Positions 10,601 through 20,063 of a stretch of 64,000 nucleotides of DNA are shown here, one piece after another. The notes below the pieces were generated by a model. It did not search any database and was not told the DNA's origin. It worked only from the letters and a program-made list of their open reading frames with translations. How positions within the stretch are numbered: the stretch's first letter is position 1; each line of letters starts with the position of its first letter. The position numbers were made by a program, and so were the translations under genes. Origin of the DNA: Massariosphaeria phaeospora (Eukaryota > Ascomycota > Dothideomycetes > Pleosporales); NCBI GenBank assembly GCA_011032825.1, contig JAADJZ010000024.1, positions 186,001 through 250,000 on the forward strand, written 5' to 3'.

Positions 10601-11922
10601 TCAGATCGTGCCCGGGTCGCTGTGAAGGATCAGTAGATTTTCGGGTGTATTTGCCGACAGCCCTGGTGAGATGGGCATGTGTTCGACGGCAGACGTCGTG
10701 GCAGACGTCGTGCAATGACAGAGAGCGATTCTAATTCCGGAAGCAGCATTTCGCGCCTCAGATCTAGCCACGGCGGCAACGGCGGCGCACACATGTAGTG
10801 TGTAGGAAAGTACGCTCTCGAGGCCCGGTCCCAGTCTTGTAGGTTCCATCCGCGATGCTCCTCGACCAGCTGCTGCACATCCCAGAAGTCGTCGATCGGG
10901 AAGTTGCAGCTGATGATGGAGGTCCCGGCGATGATGTCTCGGATCGCTTGGGGGAAGCCTTCGAATTTGTAGCAGCGGTGCTGGCGACGTTCAGACGGCG
11001 AGGGCGTGGGCAGAATGCCTTGGTTGTAGGATTCGTCTAGGGCTTCTTGCCAGGCAGCATCCTGGAGGACGGCGCGAGCTTCGCTGTGGGGTGGGACTTC
11101 CGTCGATCATCAGTTTGAAGGAGCCTTCCGGCATGCCGGCGGCCGCGAGTGCTAGGGCTTCGGCGATCCAATCTGCGACAGCGTTTGTGACCCTACACGC
11201 TTGGAACCCACCGTTACCATAATCCCTCCGCAAATCTGGAAATGTAGCCCTGCCGAGCGATTTTAGGCTGTGATCACCTCCGCTAAAGATGGTCCTCCAT
11301 AGTTTCACATGACGTTCGATACGTAGGCGAGGGTTCTGTTGGCAGTATGGAATCAGGCCACGATCATGAGTTTGTGGGAAGGCCAAAGCTTCTCGCTCTT
11401 CTCGTAGTTGTACGTTGCGTATTTGGTTGCGAGTTTGGTCGGGTATAGAATCGAGAAAACCGACGGCTGCGGCTACTGCTGAGAAGTGGTACATCTTGCG
11501 CTTGTAATAATCTAAAAAAGTGGATCTATAACTGAAGCCATTCTGGTAACTTCGTCATGCGTAGGGATGGTCCAATAACGTAAGCCACTTAGATGACTGA
11601 GAATGGTAAGTTGGTCCGCGCTCCTTCGAAAACCGCAACGATCTTGTACATGCTTCTTTACGATGGCGTGGAACAGGCCAGCCCGTGCGCGAGTTTCATC
11701 CGAGTATACTGGAAAGAACGAGATGGTACTTTGCCCAAGAGCAAGGTCATTCATCTCTTCTGCCACAGCTCTACATGTGTACATCAGGGCCAAGTTGATA
11801 GGCTTCTTTAGCTTCCCTGTGTCGAAGTCGTAATGATAGCCGCCTTTTTCAGCGAAGTAGTACTCGTATATAGAGTCCCGAAGCTCACGCGGAAGGCTAA
11901 GGAGGCGCGAATTCGAAGACAT
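10601..11922 (-). pseudogene. F-box/2EXR-type protein, broken by frameshifts
   Basis: Starts at 11922 with MSSNSRLLSLPRELRDSIYE, the classic N-terminus of fungal 2EXR/F-box-like proteins, followed by LMYTCRAVAEEMNDLAL. The frame stops at 11512 right after a T6 run (..VIDPLF stop). It resumes in another frame as FLDYYKRKMYHFSAVAAAV, so one extra T would restore it. Near 11100 the frame switches again, from ..FKLMIDG to VPPHSEARAVLQDAAWQEA. Later the best-looking frame appears to change once more before NTPENLLILHSDPGTI at 10601. No GT-AG intron explains the first two breaks. A perfect 12-bp tandem duplication (gcagacgtcgtg) lies at about 10690-10713. Most likely a recently decayed member of an expanded family; assembly error at the homopolymer is the alternative for the first break only. 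Confidence 0.55.
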
Positions 11923-12775
11923 GGTGTTGTCCTAAGGATTCGAGGTATGTCCCTAAAGTGAAGATGATGTCGGCCAGGAGGTATACAGGCTTGTGAGCTG
12001 AAGCAGAAAGTTTTTCTCAGGTAAATACCAGTTTTGGGTTATAATGATTGCCAACGAGACAGGAAAAGGACTTCCAGAGAAAGACTGATAAAATTGATCG
12101 CATACGGATTTTGAGTGATTGAGTATGAGGTGTTGTGTAGATTCTGGAAGGGAGTCGAGAAGACTTTTAAGGATGACATAGCACTCAAAGAGAAGGTTTC
12201 GCGCTCATTTGATTTCAGCGTAAGCTGAATGGGTGGTCGTTTTGTGGAGCGCACTGTCAGAACCATAATTCGTCAAGATACTCCTTACATTTCAAGAATA
12301 TCACAGTTCACAGTCAATACCTTCGCAATTAGCTTCAGCGTAATCTGATTACCCAGTAAGCAATAGCCACTTTTACCCGCAATAACTTGTAGCCAAAACA
12401 AAATATGTATTTGAATTTTCTTCTACCTAAGTGCTCTAGAAATAGCTCTTGTGTTATCCACCCTTTATCCACAGACCTCAGAGTTGTAGGTCTACCTCGG
12501 CCACGTGACTATAGAGAGCATAGGTACAGATCAAAGTCATGGAGAATTTAGTGTTTGCGAAGAGCCCTAGAGATCATCTAGTTTGGTTTTTCTATAGTCA
12601 AGGCTTGTTGTGCGGAGCTACCAAACGAATGGTCACCGATGACGGCTGACAAATTCAAAGCTTCAACCAAGTGTATATCTAGCCAACCTACTGTATCCTC
12701 GTGCTCAGCAAGTATCAATCGCGTCCAACATTCCATTTGATATCGCAACTCCGCCCGGCTTATTCGAATCTTGCA
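11923..12775. other. Intergenic region
   Basis: AT-rich stretch between a minus-strand pseudogene start and a plus-strand gene start, so it holds both promoters. A CACGTG E-box-type site lies at 12502-12507. A small palindromic ttcagcgtaagctgaa lies near 12214. No other gene is visible. Confidence 0.4.
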
Positions 12776-13324
12776 ATGGCGACCAAATCTTTCACACCAC
12801 TCAATGGTCGTTGTGCATGCAACACCATTACATACGAAGTCCTCGCCCCTTTTCTCTGCACGAATTGCTGCCACTGCACATGGTGCCAGCACGAAACCGG
12901 AACTGCATTCGCCCTCAACGCCATAATCGAAACTTCAAACTTTCGCATCACCTCCGCCACCAAGCCTGTCCTCATAAAGATTCCCTCGGCTTCTGGCAAC
13001 GGCCAAACGACCGCTCGATGTCCGGATTGCTACGTGGTACTTTACAGTGATTATGGCGGAGACGGGACGTGGAAGGTGTTTGTTAGGGTGGGCACGCTGG
13101 ATGACAAGACCATCAGGCCGGATGTGCACATCTTTACGTCGACTAAGCTGGATTGGCTGGATTTGACCAGCGAAAAGGAGAAGGGGGTTCCAGTTTTCGA
13201 GGGGTTCTATCAGCGGAGTCGGGTGTGGCGGAAGTTTGCGCTTGAGAGGTTTGATGTGTTGAAGCAGAAGATGGATGAGGTGCCCAAAGGGGAGGAAGAA
13301 GCTAAGAAGGGGGAGGATAAGTGA
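12776..13324 (+). CDS. GFA/CENP-V domain zinc protein
   Basis: Single-exon gene of 182 residues starting MATKSFTPLNGRCACNTITY. It shows the zinc-binding pattern of the glutathione-dependent formaldehyde-activating (GFA)/CENP-V fold: GxCxC near the N-terminus (GRCAC), CCHCTWCQ around residues 31-37, and CPDC near residue 85, i.e. two structural Zn sites. The tail (..VPKGEEEAKKGEDK) is charged and family-variable. Members are cytosolic and thought to handle glutathione adducts, but activity is unproven for most fungal copies. A longer in-frame start upstream (12701) exists; the ATG at 12776 places GxCxC at the usual distance from the start. Length fits the family. No neighbour suggests a pathway. 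Confidence 0.82.
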   Translation: MATKSFTPLNGRCACNTITYEVLAPFLCTNCCHCTWCQHETGTAFALNAIIETSNFRITSATKPVLIKIPSASGNGQTTARCPDCYVVLYSDYGGDGTWKVFVRVGTLDDKTIRPDVHIFTSTKLDWLDLTSEKEKGVPVFEGFYQRSRVWRKFALERFDVLKQKMDEVPKGEEEAKKGEDK

Positions 13325-13454
13325 AAGACTTAGATTAAAAGATCAGCGGTCGACTCGTGGGAAAGATGGGTTGATTCCGCAACTGCCACGTCACATTTGT
13401 GGGAATCTAGCAATTAGTGTCTACACTCGGAGATCATAATGTGCCGATATGTGC

Positions 13455-13711
13455 ACGCAGGCCAGAGACATCCCTCCTCGAGAGGACATCATGGAGAAAT
13501 ACTAGCAATTCTCTACTCACAATACCTGGAACCACAATGAAGAAACTTACGTGGTCAATCGGGAGTTTTGCCAAGCTGACTTCGTCGGAGCTTACCTAAC
13601 CTCCGAGATGCCAAGTACGTCATCGATCCCTCTGCCGAACCAGCCCCTGCCATCACCGAACCCATCTTCGGACCATCCGGCTCCGCTGCTGCAACACCGA
13701 CTGCGTCTTGA
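13455..13711 (+). pseudogene. Possible decayed coding fragment
   Basis: Reading +: fragments such as NEETYVVNREFCQADFVGAY and LTSEMP are followed, after a change of frame near 13610, by KYVIDPSAEPAPAITEPIFG and PSGSAAATPTAS stop (13711). An in-frame TAG lies near 13504 upstream. The residues look like a protein C-terminus, but no start, intron set or family is apparent. Probably a gene remnant; chance is possible. Confidence 0.25.
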
Positions 13712-14104
13712 CCGCTCTAACCCGCTCTAATAGAGAGGGCGAATGCGGCGCATCTTGCGAATCGCTCAAGCTTTGGGGCAGCGGGGCGATCGACACCGTT
13801 GGATGCCGTGGGCGATAATGGCCGACGTACCAATGAAAACGCTGTCTGGCGCGCGAACCGGAGTTTTCGTTCTGAGATCTGGGGCTTAAAGCCGTTGATG
13901 GCACTGCTGTCATCATGTCTAGCTAACCACCTATGTTCCTGGCAGGCAAATTCGCGCAGGTGGAGGGTGGCGTATATATTGAAGGTTGCCAACCTTCGTT
14001 CTCCGAATTCTAGTGTTGTCTGCAGAGTAGGTCTTCGGCAGAACTTGTTGTAGCCAAAGTACACTCGGATTTTGGACTTTTTACATTGCACAAAATCTTT
14101 CTTA

Positions 14105-16035
14105 ATGGCGGACGTCCAACGATCTCGTAGCACTACATCAACAAGAACCCGCTCGCGCTCACGACCAACTCGTCCGAACAGTCGACAGCTCCACCGCCTC
14201 TTCTCCGCCCAGTTTCCAGACGACCATTCAGTATACCATCACGAAGACGGAGAAGGCACACATGTCGACACAGACGCCCGCTCCCTACACAAAACCGAAA
14301 CTGAGCGGCGAAGAGGAGAAATCCCAGCCAGCGATTCCGACAGCACATCCGATGGCGCAGAAACTGGAGAGAAAGATGCCGATGGTGCGAGACAGGAAGG
14401 TGAGACAACTTTTGAAGAGATACGAAGTGGGATTCCAAATGAACGGGACGGGGAAGCGCAGCAGCAGCCGGATATAGAGAAGAAGAACTCTTTGCGATCT
14501 ATCCTAGATCCCAACTTGGTACGTCTACGCTCAATGAACGTGTGGTGAGAAAAGGCCGAGAAGACCGAGACGTGGCTAACGAGGTCTATGCAGGTGACAT
14601 GGGACTCCCCCGACGACCCCCAGAACCCCAAGAACTGGTCCATGAAACGGAAATGGGCAGCCACATTCATCGTCTCGGCGTTTACGCTCGTATCGCCTGT
14701 GTCGTCGTCCATGATTGCCCCGGCGTTGACGTCGATTAGTGAAGAGTTCCACATAACTCGAGAAGTAGAAGCGCAGCTCACTCTGTCCATATTCGTGCTG
14801 GCGTATGCCATTGGACCATTGTTCCTGGGGCCACTTTCCGAGATCTATGGACGCGTGATAGTACTGCAGCTGTCGAACCTGTTCTTCATGGCATGGAATC
14901 TTGGCTGCGGGTTTGCGCAGACGTCTGGCCAACTGATGGCATTCCGGTTCTTTAGTGGACTTGGTGGAAGCGCGCCGCTGGCTATCGGTGGTGTAAGCTC
15001 ACCCCCCTACTCTCCTTCCAATCTCTCACTAACAGGCTTCAGGGCCTTTTAAGTGACTGTTTCTTCCCCGAGCAACGCGGCCGCGCCATCTCCATCTACA
15101 GCCTCGCGCCCCTCCTCGGACCGGCCATCGGGCCCATCGCAGGCGGCTTTATCTCGCAAAACACAACATGGCGCTGGTGTTTCTATGCGACCACCATTTT
15201 CACCGCGCTCGTCCAGGTCTGCGGTTTCTTTTTCCTGCAAGAGACCTACGCGCCCAAACTGCTCTCCCGGAAGCGCGACCGCCTGCGCAAAGAAACCGGC
15301 AACACGGCCCTCCACACCGAATACGACAGCCCCGAAAAGACGCTCTCGGCAACGCTCAAAGTCGCGCTACAGCGCCCCTTCATCCTTCTCGGCACGCAGC
15401 CCATCGTCCAGGTCCTCGCCGCGTACATGGCCTACCTCTACGGCACCATGTACCTCATGCTCTCCACCTTCCCACTTCTCTGGTCCACGCGCTACCACCA
15501 AACCGTCGGCATGGGCTCTCTAAACTTCATCTCCATGGCCCTCGGCTTCTTCCTCGGCACGCAAATCACCGCGCCGCTCAACGACGCCCTGTACCGGCGC
15601 CTCAAGGCGCGCAACCACGGCACCGGCCGGCCCGAGTTCCGCGTCCCCATCATGGTGCCCGCGTCGCTGCTCGCGCCCATCGGCCTGCTCTGGTACGGCT
15701 GGAGCGCGCAGGCGCAGCTACACTGGATCATGCCGAATATCGGCGCCATGCTGTTCTGCGCTGGAACCATTGTCGGCTTCCAGTGCATCCAGACGTACTT
15801 GGTGGATTCGTATACGCGGTTTGCGGCGAGTGCGATTGCGGCGGCGACGGTGCTGCGGTCGTTGGCGGGGTTTACGTTTCCGCTGTTTGCGCCTGCTATG
15901 TTTCAGACGCTGGATTTTGGCTGGGGGAATAGTTTGTTGGGGATTGTGGCGCTGGTGTTGGGGGTGCCGGCGCCGTTTTTGCTGTGGAAGTATGGGGCCG
16001 CGTTGAGGGAGAGGAGTCAGTTCGCTGCTGGGTGA
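14105..16035 (+). CDS. MFS transporter, DHA1 (drug:H+ antiporter, 12-TMS) type
   Basis: Three exons: 14105..14518, 14594..14992 and 15043..16035, 601 residues. A hydrophilic, Arg/Ser/Glu-rich N-terminus of about 150 residues precedes the membrane domain, which begins after the DSPDDPQNPKNWS box typical of fungal DHA1 carriers. Visible family marks: motif-A-like LGPLSEIYGR between TM2 and TM3; GLGGSAPLAIGG|GLLSDCF spanning intron 2; motif C region LAPLLGPAIGPIAGGFI; then the WRWCFYATT signature; a central charged loop (PKLLSRKRDRLRKETG) and six more helices ending in LLWKYGAALRERSQ. Members sit in the plasma membrane and export drugs, toxins or metabolites by proton antiport; the substrate cannot be read from sequence. 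No biosynthetic cluster surrounds it. The intron 2 donor could be GTGTAA or GTAAGC; GTAAGC keeps the frame. Confidence 0.88.
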
Positions 16036-16399
16036 TGGGAAGACGACGATGGGATTCAGTTGGTTGTTTGCTGGGTCGTGGTATCAGGCGTTTTTAGGCT
16101 TCGGTTCAGCGAGCATGCGTCGAAGGCGTTGAGCGAGCGGATCGTGCGATTCGAGTATACCCAGCATAATCTCTATCTTGTATAAAGAAACCAAAGCTTC
16201 ACAAGTCTTCGCCGTTCTTTTAGAGCTTTCCAAACTCTGTCGTCTTCAAAAACCGTTCCCTCCCAGATAGATGTCCCAATCGGGTTAAACCCACCCGAAG
16301 CTCTGTCATCCGATCCGATCTCGAAAACTAAGAACCACACATCAACACATCCCCCGCGTCCCCACCACGCCCCGCCGCCCCAATCCCTCTACAATTGCC
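16036..16399. other. Short intergenic region
   Basis: Terminator side of the MFS gene and promoter of SCO1. The last 80 bp before the SCO1 start are C-rich/pyrimidine-rich, a usual fungal leader. Nothing else seen. Confidence 0.4.
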
Positions 16400-17727
16400 A
16401 TGGCCACACCATGTCATTGCCTCGCCGGCGCCGCGCGAAGCCTGCGAGCCGCCCCAGCGCTGCGCGGCTCGCCCCTCCGAACCTCCTCCGCCGCACGCCG
16501 AACCTTTGCCTCGCAACACAGCTCGAGCTCGGGGCTTCCGGTCCGGCCGAAGACGCAGCAGTCGCCATGTACTCTCAGGAAGCAGCAGCCAGGAGTACAA
16601 AGTCGGGGGTGGGCATGGGGAGAGGGCCAGAGCCGCGGGTTCTCGAAGACGGCGGCGCGGCACAAACTCAAGACGATTGAGGAGGTGCGCGCGCGGAACA
16701 AGGGCGGGGTATGTGCAGTCCACGTATCTCGTGGCGTGCTCGCATAATAGAATACTAGTTGGAATTACAGCTAACGCATACTTCTACCACAGCCGTTCAA
16801 CCTCACAGCCGCCGTCCTGTTCGTGAGCGCCGGCGGCGCTATGTATGCCTACTTCACCTACGAGAAAGAGCGCTTGGCGCGGAAGCGGATAGCTGAGCAG
16901 ACGAAAGGCATGGGGAAGCCGAAGGTGGGGGGCTGGTTTGACTTGATGGATCAGGATGGGAATAAGTTCTGCAGCGATGATATGGCGGGGCAGTATGCGC
17001 TGGTATGTAGAATTCTGGTCCTCGGTACAGATGTGCGAGGCGTTGCAGCGATTGAGGGGGATCCTTTTCACTAGACACAGCGTCTGTCATAAGCATGGAC
17101 TCGAGGACCTAGACGAGAGACTTGGCTGACGAAATTCCAGGTCTACTTCGGCTTCTCCCACTGCCCAGACATTTGCCCGGACGAACTCGACAAGATGGCT
17201 CTCATGTACGACAAGGTGGTCGAGAAATGCGGCAAGGTCCTCCTCCCTATAATGATCACCTGCGACCCCGCACGCGACACGCCTAAAGTCCTGAAGGATT
17301 ATCTGCAGGAGTTTCATCCGGAGATGATCGGCTTGACGGGCGACTACGAGGCCATCAAGCAGACGTGCAAGGCGTACCGCGTGTACTTTAGCACGCCACC
17401 CACGGTGAAGCCAGGGCAGGATTATCTGGTCGATCACAGCATTTACTTTTACCTGATGGGTAAGTCGGCTTGCTCCCACTCCCGTTGTTGCGCGACAAGT
17501 TGGACATTGTGTAGACGACTTTCATACTTTCGTCGCAATGCGGTGCAACGTTTCTTTGGAAGACATAAACGCAAGATGGAACAGATTGGCTAACGTCATG
17601 CGCAGACCCAGATGGCGATTTCGTCGAAGCTATCGGCCGCAATTTCACAGCCGATCAAGCTGCGAAAGTGATCACCGACCACATCAAAGATTGGCAGGGA
17701 CCGCTAAAGAAGAAGAAGGAGTGGTGA
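16400..17727 (+). CDS. SCO1: Sco1, mitochondrial copper chaperone for cytochrome c oxidase
   Basis: Four exons: 16400..16708, 16793..17002, 17141..17459 and 17606..17727, 319 residues. The N-terminus is rich in Arg/Ser/Ala with few acids, as expected of a mitochondrial presequence. One membrane helix follows (NLTAAVLFVSAGGAMYAYFT, about residues 105-124). The intermembrane-space thioredoxin-like domain contains the copper site: CPDIC (Cys181, Cys185) in YFGFSHCPDICPDELDK, and the ligand histidine in DYLVDHSIYFYL (His272). The protein delivers Cu(I) to the CuA site of Cox2 in complex IV. The C-terminus ends in a basic run (KKKKEW). Intron 3 splits the codon between YLM and DPDGDFVEAIG. Motifs, order and length are canonical. 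Confidence 0.95.
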
Positions 17728-18470
17728 AGTGCCGTCGTTGCTTGTTGAAACACTTGCTGGTTGATGGGAGGCGTTGATCGGTAAACGGGTAGAAACCGGT
17801 GTCGAGCTCCCCTCTCCCTCGTCGACTGGGCCCTTGTATATCGCCGTCCACCCTACTGGTGCGAATCGCACATGTATAGATAGGACAACTGTGTAGAATA
17901 TCAGTGTAGAAATGGTATGACCAAATAACGTTTCGCTGCCCGATGCTTTTTCTTTCGTCGACTTGTCTAGCGCAGTTAGTTTAGAAAGGTTGTCGTGGTT
18001 GACGGGCCACTGAACCCGGAAAAAGGCTGGCCCCGAGAGACCCAACGATCTCTCACACTAAGTTTTAGGCTAGCCGTGTAGATCTGGCGTTCACGGTTCA
18101 TGCGCGATGTGCGTCGAGTCAGTCCCGCCGCCCCATGGGGAGGGGGCGTGCGGACGGGGGATTGACGGTCGGCTGGCGAATGCTTATTTCTACTACGTAG
18201 CACGCCCGTTGGTTCCGGCCATCTACTCGTGCATCTGCGCCTGTGTACTCCGTAGTCCTAGTATAGTCGTTCGAAGTAGAAATTATTGAAAACCACGGGG
18301 TTATGGCCAAGAGTGGGCGGATGGGGACGAAACGGAAAATGGTCATGTGAGGCACAGTACACCTGGGCAAGTAGACCGCGGGGCTCCGAGGCGCCGGCGT
18401 CAACGCCACTCCGTACGATAGGTACATGCACAGGCGCTTAGAGGGTGCTAAGCAATGTCGCACAGTAGCT

Positions 18471-18747
18471 TGACCTTAGCTCCAGCTCTTGTTCTGCTTG
18501 TCGTACTTGGCGAGCGCCTTCGTGAACGGCACATAACCACATGCGGGCGGTCTTGCTGTTTCAGTGATAGCCGATGCAACACCTAATAAGAAGTGTCCAG
18601 TTGTGTTATTGCGGGTGTAGTAAGCAATCCCAGTTCTCCGGGTTTATAGTGGATCTCTTCCCGCACACAAGTTCCCAGATAACAGAATCGAGCTTGCGGA
18701 CTCGGGCTAGGCTAGCACTCAACAGGCTTGGATAACGAGAAATGCAT
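18471..18747 (-). CDS. Possible small gene, structure unresolved
   Basis: The minus strand around 18474-18550 reads RPPACGYVPFTKALAKYDKQ then NKSWS stop, preceded by a plausible acceptor (ctatcactgaaacag). This looks like a real last exon. An ATG in good context (accatgcatttctc) lies at 18747, about 80 bp downstream of the CRE site at 18828-18835, but I cannot join the two with a convincing set of introns. A stress-regulated small protein is one idea; a gene relic is another. The start given is tentative. Confidence 0.25.
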
Positions 18748-18827
18748 GGTTGTGGTGGTGGAGGAGTGGTGATGAGCGATCTGTCGTGCGAGACATCGAG
18801 TTCCTTCCCAATCTGGAGAGCTAGATG

Positions 18828-18835
18828 TGACGTCA
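18828..18835. promoter_or_regulatory. CRE/ATF-type palindrome TGACGTCA
   Basis: Perfect 8-bp consensus for CREB/ATF bZIP factors, which in fungi act in stress and sexual development. It sits upstream of the possible small minus-strand gene at 18747. Function inferred from motif only. Confidence 0.35.
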
Positions 18836-20063
18836 CCTCAACCGCATCAACCACACCTGCATCCCGCTCAGTAACACCACAGATACACACCACGATAGAG
18901 TGCCCCCTCGCCGCAGACTTCGCCACAGAGCATGAACGAGCACCCATCCACCTTCCTATCTGGATAAATGTGCCCGCACTCGTCTCCGAGCACAAGCATT
19001 CGATGGCGTACCTAACGCTCGCCGGTAGATGGCCTACCCGTCGCTAGGCTATCTACCCCGTTCGTTTACGATACCAGTTTCGATATCTGGTAAGAGAGAG
19101 ATCGCGATCGATTGGTCTGATGAACGCGCGGGGACAAGGATTTGTACGAAGTAGTGTCGAGTTGATAGATTAGACTCGAGAGCGATCGCGCCCAAGAACA
19201 CCATATCGACGATTGTCGCCACGGCCTGCGATCCCCCTTATCTTTGGCGATTGACTTTTACGTTAGACTCTGGAGTGAAAGCAGCTTAACTTTAGAGTGA
19301 ATCCGAAGTGCAAATTTACCGCAACCGGACAGAAGCGAGCTTTGTACCACCTATCTCGGGCTGATCGCGAACAGAGCAAAGATAAACTTGGAGTTGTAGA
19401 TACGGTTTGTTTCATTCATCAATTTGAGGAATGGAGATAACAGGCGCATCAGCGCATGCTGTCCTCCACGTCGGTGGCCAAGGACGCGCTCTGCCAGTCT
19501 CGCCACACCCGGACGCCAATAGTCTGGAGTAAACGTTCTGTTGGATGCGGCAAAAGCCTCGCCTAACCTTCTTTTACCCTGATTGATATGACGCATAGTC
19601 GTGCAGCACGAACGCCGCGGACTGGGTTGCACTTTGACCTATGCTTCCATTTGGGACACCAAGTCCGGGGTATGACCTAATAAACTATGGTGAATCCCGA
19701 CTTTCGCATGCCACGGATTCGGGCTCATGTCATTGACCGCCTCGCAGGCCAACGCAGTGCCGCCTCAATGGGCAGGAAGGGCATCTTCGACAGAAGCTTC
19801 GGCGCAATCAAAATCCACTGATTGGACGCCGCAGCAGATAGAAACGCTTGGTTCATGAGGCGCGGAGCAGGGGAGCTTGAATACTCCTGCTTGCTTGGCT
19901 GATAAGCATGGGGTCGTATCTAAAAGAACCGCGGCAAAGCGTTTGGTGAAAGAGATTATATTAGCTCGCATGACCCCTGCCGCTCGTAGGACCGACTCTT
20001 TATCGCGACTCGACTTGCTTCTCAACCCAAGCATCACAACGTAGGTACGGTCTGTAGGATAAG

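Larger units (their letters stand above)
17728..20063. other. Long intergenic region with one possible small gene
   Basis: About 2.3 kb. A perfect CRE/ATF site (TGACGTCA) lies at 18828-18835, and a coding-like 3' end lies at about 18471-18570 on the minus strand (listed separately). The rest shows no supported gene; ORFs of about 90-130 codons on the minus strand carry no recognisable domain. Confidence 0.35.

Noticed and set aside
11512..11570. Short intron to explain the stop at 11512
   Set aside because: The only candidate (GTTATT..cttcag, about 49 bp) has a poor donor and does not restore the downstream frame.
12701..12775. Longer N-terminus for the GFA protein
   Set aside because: The upstream 25 codons lack family similarity, and the ATG at 12776 gives the standard distance to GxCxC.
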